Of a stretch of DNA of 64,000 bases, positions 21,745 through 32,300 are shown piece after piece. Position 1 is the first letter of the stretch, and each line of letters begins with the position of its first letter. The translations under genes were made by a program, and so were the position numbers. This DNA is from Cladocopium goreaui (taxonomy: Eukaryota; Sar; Dinophyceae; Suessiales; Symbiodiniaceae), in the NCBI GenBank assembly GCA_947184155.2, contig CAMXCT020000248.1, forward strand, positions 67,501-131,500, written 5' to 3'. The notes under the pieces are model-generated. The model worked only from the letters and a program-made list of their open reading frames with translations, had not been told where the DNA came from and ran no database searches.

Positions 21745-23210
21745 GTGAAACTGCAATTTCTCGAAGGGCCTTTCTCCTCTTCAGCAGAAGTGAGTGAAGC
21801 ATTGGGGCACCACCAGTGGAGGATAATGAGACGATTTGTGATTGAGCAAGGTTCAAAGTTGAGACCCATCCATGATGTGCTGGAGGCTCAACTTAATGCA
21901 GCCTACACATCAACAATTGGACTTGACCTCCAAGATGCAGATTACTTGGTGGCTTTGATGCTGGAGTTGGGCAAGACTGGAGACCTTTGCTGGGTCGGCA
22001 AGACCCTTGACTTGTCCAAAGCGTACAAACAACTTCCAATCTTGCCCGGCCATAGTGGCCATAGGGACCTGGCAGTCACTTTCTTCAGAGACAGGCATGG
22101 AAGGTCGAGATACTACATCCCTAACGCCTTGATGTTCGGATCTACTGCAGCAGTGTATGCCTTTAATAGGGTTAGTCGTTCCTTATGGTTCCTGCTCAAT
22201 GTGTATCTGAAAGTGCCGGCGGCAGTGTATGTCGATGACTATCCATTGTTTTCTCCAGTGTCGAGTGCGCATGAGACAGACATGCTGGTCTCCGATTTTC
22301 TTGACCTTTTGGGGTGGCGTCATGATAGGACGGGACCCAAGGGCAAACCCTTTGCCCCAGCCTTCGATGTCTTAGGCTTGACTCTGGATCTCGCAGGGTT
22401 GCGAAATGACAGATCTGCTATCTTGAGAAACAAAGAAGGGGGGGTCGAGAAGATCGCTTCCAAAATCGTCAAGGTCAAGGACTCAGGGGTCATGAGCCTT
22501 TCCGACGCTCAGGAGATACATGGCCTTTTGAACTTTGCAACCGGTTACTTTGCCGGTAGGTCTCTGAAGTATGCCTGCTTTAGAATCTTTTCCTTGGTAG
22601 ACAAAGGGGACCGCCACTTGCCCCAGCTGCAAAGCTGGTGTGATGAGGCCCTTCTCTTACTTGACAGCGTCCAGCTCCGGACGATCCCAGTGAGTATCAG
22701 TACCAGCACTGTTTTGGTGTTCACGGACGGTTCTTGGGAGAGTAACGTTGCAGGATTAGGAGCAGTACTGTTAAATGAGTCGACAGGGAACCGACTAGTT
22801 GTACAGGACCGAGTGCAAGATGGGCTACTTGACTTGTGGCGCGATCTGGTAGGAGACCAGCTCATATGCCAGATAGAGCTTTTTGCGATGGACCTAGTCA
22901 GATGGGAATGGTAACTGGAGTTGAGTAATAGGCGGGTGCTGCTGTTGAATGATAATAACTCAGCTAGAGGTGGAATCGTCAAAGGCCGATCAAACTTACA
23001 GCCCTACGATGGATGACCTCATCAAAGCCTTCTATTCGATTGAAGTCCATTTACCGTCCTTCTGGTGGGTAGAACGAGTCCCAAGTAAAAGTAATCCTGG
23101 TGATGAACCCTCTCGTTTCGAAGGAAGAGCCTCTGCAGCCCTTTGGAATGCACGATTCTTGCCAGGATTTAAATGCCAAGCCAAAGTGGCAGACTGGTTG
23201 ATCAAGACAG
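21745..23210 (+). pseudogene. Reverse transcriptase and RNase H of the DIRS-like element
   Basis: The frame open to 22914 reads RPIHDVLEAQLNAAY, TLDLSKAYKQLP (first catalytic Asp), NALMFGSTAAVYAFNR, YVDDYPLF (active-site Asp pair, about 22228-22251), then the RNase H start VLVFTDGSWESN..GLGAVL (about 22711-22767) and CQIELFAMDLVRWEW. A stop follows. RNase H continues in another frame as LLLNDNNSARGGIVKGRS (22938-22995), then in a third as WWVERVPSKSNPGDEPSR (about 23065-23115). Catalytic motifs survive, but the RNase H half has two frameshifts. No integrase or recombinase follows before the LINE. Confidence 0.75.
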
Positions 23211-23325
23211 CCAGCCAAAGACGCCTCGGTTGTTTGTCAGCTTTCACTTTCACTTTCACTGCAGTTAAAGGTCTGTGCCTTTGCCGCGCGTGCAATCTCT
23301 CGAATTATCAATTAGGAAAAAGAAG

Positions 23326-26300
23326 TCAAGGTATGATTTGGAAGTCAGGCAGCCAGGTGTCGCGCTGTTGGGCTGAGCAAGCGTATGTTGCTCCCTGGAG
23401 CCACTGCGTCAAATCAACCGACAAAGGCTTGGTTAAGCAAAATGCTCGTTGACTCTCGCAACGCGCTAATTGCTGTATAATTGCAAAAGCAAGCCCTTTA
23501 CAAAATTGTTGCGGATATTCCTTATGTTGGGCTGTTCGGTAAACTCCATTCTCGTCCCTGCCGATAGCTACAGCCTTAGGCCGCTGTGCTTGCATGTCCG
23601 CTTGGGTGTATAAATCTCTGCAAAAATGAGGCATTTGGTAGTGGAGCAAGCCGGTCGGCTTCACCACAGTTGCACCCCATAAGTACTGAGAAACATGGGC
23701 CAGGCGCACATCAGGGTGTTGCTGTAAGACTTCCAAGAGGGAGCTAGTCCACACACTCGGGCGGCTAGAGTCATGCGGTTTGGCCGGGTGCTCTGAAACA
23801 AAGCAGCCCCCAAAAGCCATATGAAAGCCTAAAGTCCAAGCAGCCTGTTGAAAAAAATTACCTCCAACATGACACTGCTGGAGTTCCCTGACCGACAAAC
23901 CTTCCAGGCCTAGCAGACATTCAGCTGATCGTAGGGGACGCGGGCCAGGACGATTGGTTTCCGCCGCATCAGCCACATGAAACCGGGCTTCGCTGAAAGT
24001 TTCACAAGGCGATCCAACCAAGGTAGCCGCGACAACACCAGCTTCGTAAAGCCGTATGATAGCTTTCCAAGAGGTGGAACCCAGTGCTAAATTCCCAAAT
24101 TCAAGCGAAACAGCAGTATCGACTGATAGAACAAGGACAGAAATCCCTCGCGTGCCAGCAAGCTCATGAAGGTGTGCGTGGACATCTCCTTGGCGTCGCC
24201 TACCACTGAATAAATGGAGTACCAGATACACTTCCCGACCATCTGCCATCAATAGTTTGGGTGTGGGCTTCTCCTGTGGCAAATCCAAAAATGACATACT
24301 TCTGATCTGCCTCAGCCAGACAGCTTGTCCAGCAAAAGCACGCATGACAGCTTGTTGTGTGCGGCTGCAGATCTTGGGATGCTTGAGGGGTTCACCTTCC
24401 TGGCGCCTAGGCCGATGTGGCGCAAGAGGGGCAGGCGCACATGCGCGCAAACCGGCTTCAAGGTGTGCCACCTGTGCCAGAAGTCGGTACCTTTCCAGTT
24501 GTGAAGCAAATTCCGCAAAAATCTCCTCCACATCGTACTCAGCGACGCCGTCTTCAAAGGTGCTAATGATATCAGGAAACCAATGTTCCCCCCACAACAG
24601 GAAAACAGGCTCAAGCCAAGGGTCAAGATTGGACTCAAATGCATCAGGGCAAGCATACAGAGCATCAATCCAAGCATCTGTGAGTTCATGTTTTTCTTCG
24701 GCTGTGGGCCCCTGCGGGTAATAAGCACGAAACCAGCGTAATGTAGCACATTCCAGTGCTTCCCCCAAACGTTCCCCAGTAAGCAATTCATCATCTGGCA
24801 CAAATGGGATCCGCAATTTCTCATGGCACACAGCGAGTTCAGCATGCAAATTTGCCTTACGGCGATCATCCAATGTCAATGGACACACTGGCGGCCCTTC
24901 CACCTGAAGCGCATCTCTTCTGGACAAACCCGCAAAATTAGCGTCGGCCCCAACATCCTCCCTTGCATATTCAATTACCCTCCCTTGTGCAGTGAGTGCA
25001 GCAAAGCAAGGATTATATCCCAAACGCTTTGGAATGTAAGCCAGATGCTGTTGCAAACGTTGGGTGGACCAAAGGAACTTGCCGCAGTGCAGGCATGTGC
25101 ATCCCTGAAGGAAGGGCCTTTCTAAGGAGAAAATTCGATGTGCTTTCCGCTGGTGTGCCAATAAGCCACGCCTAGTAGCAAATGCACGTCCACAAAAACA
25201 CGATTCCGTCTCCTCAAGGAGCCCAAGGTGCTCAGTAGCATGCTCAAATGTGGCGCCAGCCATTCTCAATGTGCGGAAAACTGCCCCATGAAGCTTCTTG
25301 GCATCAGACATAATGGCATTTTGTATAAGGTGAATCTTCAGGCTTCGCTTCACCATGTTGACCCACTGACTGCGTGGGTCTTGCCAAAGGTCGAACAATG
25401 GGGTCAGGTTATCCTTCCAACCATCGGGTAAACAACCTGGGCAAACTTCCTCCATCCAAACAAGATCCGCTCTCAAGCCATGCATCCATGATCCTTCAAC
25501 ACAAGCAAATTCACAATGGAGCAGATCATGCAGAAAAGCCGGACCCGTACGAAAGAGTCTCTGTGCGTACAAGAGGCGTTCGACTGCAAGTTTAACACGC
25601 ACTTCTGGGGTATTTGCAAGCATCAACAACTGATCAGCCGGCAGCTGCAGGTGACAAACACGCAGCACACGCTTCAGCAAAGCCACAAAGGCTCCCTGCA
25701 GATATTGCAATTGCTTCGGTGTTGGGGTTGGCCAAGAGCCCAGGCCGAAGAGCATCTTAGTCACCACAAGCGAATGGAAGAACTGCAGTCGCAATTTTGT
25801 TGGCAAGTTCTTATTCGTCAAGATAGGTTTCGCAAGCTGTGCAAAAGCTGATTTGGCCATGCCTACTCTAGTGCGGAGTTCACAGGTAAGGTCATGGCTG
25901 GATGTGAACTGGGTGCCTAAATGGCGATAAGCAGAAGTGAAGTGCAACCATTCAGTGCGCCCATCCTCAAAGGTACACAGGACCCCAGGCCGGGAATGCA
26001 ACAAATACTTCTTCCTCAAAGCGCTAGCACCCTGGCCCCGCAGAGTCAGGACGGCACTAGTCTTGCCCTTGGCAAAATTCAAGGAAAAGCCATAGTTGCT
26101 GAGTGTCGTTCGAACCTGCTCAAGGGTCCTTTGCAAAAGAGGGATCACATCATCTGCTGCTTGAGTAGCTAAAGGGACTGCAATGTCATCTGCCCAAACC
26201 ACTGTAGGCACCTCAATGTTGATATCGGAAAGGAGGCGAGCAAACTCGTCCTGCGCACCAAGCCACTGATCAACAGCAGAAGCGACCTTGGCCATCAAAG

Positions 26301-29300
26301 CATGAAAAATAATATCTGCTAAGGGGCTGCCTGGGCGCGTCCCTCTATGCGTACGCAAGAGCCATTGGTCATGCAAAGTGCACCACGTGCCAAGGTGGAT
26401 GTCACGCAACAGCCTCACAATAGGAGCAGCAACTCCCATATCGGCCAAAATACCTGGGAGTTGGGCAAAGGAGCGAAATTTATCCTCTGGAAGCCCATTC
26501 TTGACCAATACTCGCATGACATGCTCAAGATTGGCTCCGTCATTCGATCCTACCACAGCTTCACGGATAAGGTGGTGAAAGGCGCTGGAAAGGTCCAGAA
26601 ATAGAATTGCACTATTGAGGCCTTTGCTGTCACAAATCATGCCAAATGTCCGAAGTGCGTGGGAACCATAAAGCACTTGCTGCCCAGAAAAACCCCCGAG
26701 CTGGCCGGGTGAACGGGCAGGGGCCAATGATTTCATGATACGACTCCGCAAAATGGCATGCATACGTTTACCCACATTAGGTAATAACAAAATGCCACGA
26801 AATTGGCTGGCAGTAGTAGGATGCAGAGTCTTGGGCAGAATGGCAACTGGGCCTCCTTTAGCTTGGATTGGTTCGCACTGCCACAGAAATGCTTTCACAA
26901 TCAAGTCATGGTGCAACTCCGCAAGTTTTGCAGAGGCTTGGTGGAACAGGGCAGATGGAAGCGGGTCATAGCCAGAAGCCTTATCGGCCGGCACGGAGCG
27001 AAAGGCACTTTCAAGCTGGGAGAGGCTAGGCAAATCTTGCAAATCCAGGTGCAAAGGAGCGTCGAGCCTTCGCAAGGCTTGTTGAAAGGCACATGCATCA
27101 ACAATTGCATCAGGAGTAATGGCAACTCCTGCTTCAAGATTTTCATAATGGGGTAGCCACTGGTCCTCCAATGCTTCAAGTTGAAAAGGTGCAATATTCA
27201 TGCGTTTCTGGCGGTGTTTGGGCAATGACCGCCGCACAATCCCCCACAGCTGCTTAACGGCACTCGGATGCAAAAACTCAGTGCAGTCAGCCATCAAAGA
27301 GGTATAGAACTGAATATCATCCGCCCGCATAGCTTTGGCAACTTGTACCCCCAGACAACGAAACTGACTATAGCAAACAGCGATAAGACAGTCTTGTTGC
27401 CGAAGCAGGTCATCAAATGCAACATGGACTTCGGTGGGTGGACAATCACACATCGCATGCTTCCAACAGGAAAACCAAGCTTGTAACAATGTGAGCCTCT
27501 GGACTCGAGAATGTTCATGAAGACGGTTGCGACAAGAGCGCTTTTCTTGCACTAGCTGCCATGTCCATTCAGTCATGGTCACCTTCTTAGGCTTGGAGAC
27601 TCGTTGGGATTGACAGGACCATAACTTATCAACAAGAGAATCCTGCAAAGCCGCAGCATGTGAGTGCACATCAATTGTCCAAACCGGTTGCTCAATATTT
27701 TGCAGAATGGCAGGGTCAATGGCATCAAATGTCAGCTTAGTCATGCCAGCTTTTTTGGTATGACCAAAGGGTCGCATAGAACAGGTGAGATGAACCACAG
27801 CTGCTCTGTGGTCTTCCTTCATGAGTCCAACATCGATATCCTCGCTGATCCAAGACCTGCAATATGAAAGCTGCCATTCAGCATTCCTGTACCATTGTCC
27901 ACGTGAATGGCGCCAGGTGGCGCCAAGACCAACATGGGTGGCTTCGAAAGTGGCAGGGATCCACAAACCATGCCTTGCAAGAAAGTCCAAAAACCCTTCA
28001 GCCTTTGGATCGAGGGCTTCAGCTTGATGATCACCAACCTGAGCGTTAGGCTCCGCTCCAACTCGGGCATTGGCATCAGCGAGCAGGACGGTATGCCATT
28101 GATGGTACTTAGTGGGAATGGCATCAGTGACAGACTGCCACCATGCTTGGATGGTGGTTGATTCGGCGCCTGTGTGTGGGGCATGCCCAGCAACAAGAAT
28201 ACATTTCAAAAGAGGATTTTTGATGCGCAGGATGAGAAGCCGTGGCGAATTGAAAATAATGGCAACTTCTCGATCCTTGACAAACACCTTTTCCTTCCTT
28301 CCATTCGAAATGATGTAACCGATAGGCAATTTCCTGTGCAGGCCAATAAAGACACCATAGTGCCCTTGTGCATTGGCCGGGCTACGGAAAATCCAATAGT
28401 TGGCATCATGCCACTGGGACTTCTGACGATGCCGCGTTTCTTGCCACGCCCAAACATGAATCCCAGCCTCATGGAATTGCGTGAGCAATGCATCCTGTCG
28501 GGAAGGTCCCTGGTTGAGAGACTCGGCCAAATTCTGATGCACAGCTTGGGCAGGCTTAAGGGAAAGCACATTACATGTAGCGAACTGGATATCAAGCCAA
28601 CCCTGTTGCTCAGTCGTTGGGGATACCTCACAAGTTAATTGTGGAGGGAACACTGACACATCCGGGACTGTACTAGGACCGGCAGGGAAAACAATGCGTG
28701 ATCCATCCCAATGCAGGTCCCTTCGGAATAGGTACCAGGTCCATTCAGCAAGATTGACAAATTCAGCTCGGGTAACATGCTGGATCCAAGGCTGGAGATC
28801 ATGCAGAGGGTAGCCATATGCTGCCTGGAAAGCAAGGCAGTCCACCAATTCATTGCCCGGCTCGCCCACATGCGCTTTGATGTGGCGATGCTGCAATGTA
28901 ATGCCAAATTTATATTCCAGGCATCGGTGCAAGCTTCTCAGGAATTGGCCCATACGTGGTTGTGACCAGATCTGCCACGTACCCTCTGCTTGCTGGCCGA
29001 CTGTCTGCGAGTCGTACCTGAACTCAACCTTAGGCAGATTGGTTTGTGAGCAAAGCATGAGTTTGAGCAAATCATAGGCAAATTTGTGGGCTAAAATGGC
29101 TGCTGCAAGCTCGGCCACATAAGATGTGGCTGTGGAGTCAAGCCTGGTGGAAACTGCCCCCGCAAAATACCAGGTATGCGAGACCTTGGCAAAGGCAGCA
29201 ACGGCACAGCCTGCAGATTTGTCTCCATCACTCTTGATGCAAGATCCATCATAATAGATCAAAAGTTCCTGACACGGCGTACCCGGGGTCCACCACGGGG

Positions 29301-32300
29301 CTTGCACCCAACTTAAGCTGGCAGGGTGCCATGGAAAGTGATCAGGCAGATCATACACTGGCAGGATGAAATGCGCATCCAACTCCTCGAAAACATGAAT
29401 AACCCCAGAAAAGTCAACCTCAAGCGGTATGTCAGCAATCAAACGTCCTTGCCAGGTCATCTGAACGAAAGAACCATTAGAGCATTGCGCGCCAACACGT
29501 CCATCAATTAAGATGGTGCAACATTGCAATTGTCGCAGACTGGCTTGGTCAAAATTAACCCCAAAGACAAGTCCAACATCCTTGCGACAAAGTGGGTTGG
29601 GTAGCAGGGCTGCACGAGTTTCAGACAAGGCCTTATCCACACCAACTCCGCAGGCTTCAATCAGAAGTGCCATCCTGTCAGATGATGCAGAAGCTTGAAC
29701 ACCAAGAAAGTGCAGTTCGGCTGTGTCCGGGTGCTGTATGGTAAGCACCTCTAACGGCAAATCATCAGCAACATCAAACCAAACTCCTCGTAACACATCA
29801 GGAAGTGGCAGATCTTCGTCAATGCAGACCGATCTGGGTTTGAAACAATGCAACTGTACCCTCTCATGCAGAAACCATGTCTTAACTTCTCTGGGTCTCT
29901 TCACAGGTTGGACACGGCTAGCACGCATCTGAAGGAAATTCAGCGCTTCTGTGCCTGGCAACTCAGGACGAATTGGCGGTTGCCAGTCAGCAGGAAGCAC
30001 AATGCGGGCAACTTGCATGACAAGACAGCTACCATCACGTACTGCGATATGACTACCGGGCTGTACAGGCATTCTCTCCATCCACAGTGCACAGTTAGTA
30101 CCAGGGCATTGACAGTCATTTGAGTACCCTAATGCTGCAATAACATCAGCGGCAGTGGTTCGCTCGTTCAAGGTGAAAACTGCTCTAAAGGGCAATCCAT
30201 GGTTGATCGCCGAATCATAGATCGTGATAAGTGGCGACGATCCAGTGGGCAGTTCATGCTGTATCAACACGACGTGAGCACTGACTGAAGACTCTATATG
30301 GGGCGGTGCAGGATGCACTACCACAAATGAAATAGGAGCGGAGAGATCAATGTACTCTCTCCATGGCGCTTTCAACCTTTCTTCCCATTGCATAAAATCT
30401 TGAAAAAGAACCACCCTACGGCTTTGTAGACAGCTCAATCGTCCAATGCCCGGTGCCACAAACCAAGTGAGGACATGTGCAGCACGCGATTCCTCCTCCC
30501 ACGCAAATGCACAATTCTCCCAACAAGCAAAAAGATCTTGCAAATGCTCAGGCTGGGCATGGATCGAGTCTTGTCCTGGCTGAAACACAGCAGCATCCGG
30601 ATTAAATCGGAAGGCAGATCTCTGCATCAAAGCCAGATCTTCGAAGTGTTGCCTAACTTCTCTGGCTTCTTCATCAGCAAGATCATGTGCAGCAACACGC
30701 AGGTAGAGGCTGGAGCCAGTCACCACATCAATCCAATCAGGGCCGGGCACAGCACGTCCCTGTGAAAAGAGTGTACATTGATTACTTGCACAATAGTGTG
30801 CCGCATCCATTGCTCGTATCACATCGGCCATATTGGTACGAGTACTGATGGAAAAGGCACCTTGGATCATGCCATCACGTGCCGACCCTTCAATGAGGGT
30901 GGTCAGGACAACCGCTGCACTCTGTTCATTGGGTGCCTGTTCAAGCAGGATATGACAAGCACTACGGAAAGACCGGAATTGTGGCGGCCTGGGACGAACA
31001 ATAAACACCGAAAACGGTAAACTGACATCGAGTAAGTCACTCCAGGCATGGCGTAGTGCATCAATCCATGTAATAGGGTTGCTGGCAAGATTGACATACC
31101 TAGGTCGGTGACAGGTTGGTCTCCTGGTGTGGTGAACATACCAAACTGTCACCTGTATGGTAAGTTCATCATCCCAAGCATTGTAGTCAGTTGCATTCTG
31201 GAACAATGGAGCCAGCTCATCAATCCACTGATCGCTACCATCATGGTATGGCCTGGGAGGTCTGCGGACGTGCTGGTCCAAAAAGGTCATAGGAAATTCA
31301 TCTCTTTGCACGTTGTTTCCAGGTTTACACTGACGCGGCTGTGGGTGGTGGAAGGTTGCATTGCGCTGAAAGAGACTGAAGGCATCCGCAACCTGATCCG
31401 AATAAATGTCAAGCTCAGCACCTGAGACGAGCACCAAAAGAGAGGTTCCTAATCGGAGGATAAGACTCTCATCAGGGAAATAAGTCTGTCCAGCCATCTG
31501 GATGATAGTAGGCCGGTGTGAATGTTCATGAGGGACTGCCAATCGTAGGATGTCCCTTCCAGTCGTACGGCTAAGGAGAACATGTGTGAACTGTCGCATA
31601 GGCATCGCCAACCCATCAGTTCCTTGAACTGTGATAAGCACAGCAAATTGGTCATTAGGAAGATCCTGTGTAACCAAAACATGTGGGCACTGACCTCCCG
31701 TGAGTCTCGAATGCACCAATGTGGAGATAACTTCAATCTCAGCTGCACTTCCTCTAATGAGTCTATCTCGCCAAGGAAAAATAAAATCCGTCCTCCACAT
31801 ACCTGGATCATTTGTGATACGCACAATGCGGGGGGCATCACAATGGAAATCCACATTCAGATTGAGATACCACACAGCCACATTCATGAAAGTTGTCTCC
31901 TCAATTAAATCAAATTCATGATGATATTGAAAGTGCCGGTCAAGGACTTGCAGCCAAGCAGGCCGAGCATCGGCCTGGAGTGTTGCATTAGACAAAACAA
32001 GGTCAGGCAATGTGCCTCCGCCGCCTGCATGCGCACTCAAAAAGGCGGGCTCCGGTGGTCGATCAAAAACCTCACCATGAATGGCTCTCTGCAACACACT
32101 TCGAATCTGTGAATTGTCCATCAGCAGTAATTGAGGGAGGTTAATCGCTACACCTCTGCTAATCACAAGCCTAAACGCATTACCATCTTGCACATTCACT
32201 TCATGCAAACGGCCAATAGGAATAGTACCAAACCAGAGATTGCAAATATTGCGGAAATTGGCTGGTGGGCAATCAGGCTGCATGTGCAGGAATGTGACAA

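Larger units (their letters stand above)
19361..23210 (+). mobile_element. DIRS-like retroelement, decayed and 3' incomplete
   Basis: The order is gag-like protein, zinc finger, methyltransferase-like segment, a conserved pre-RT segment, RT and RNase H, all on the plus strand but in changing frames. The RT has a YVDDY active site and the RNase H follows directly, as in DIRS/Ngaro-type elements. No tyrosine recombinase is seen downstream. The recognisable element stops about 120 bp before the antisense end of the giant LINE, so the 3' part is missing or was replaced. At least four frameshifts (near 19.59, 20.4, 21.7 and 22.9 kb) show the copy is dead. Assignment to DIRS rather than another RT order rests on the RT/RNase H motifs and the neighbouring domains. 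Confidence 0.7.
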
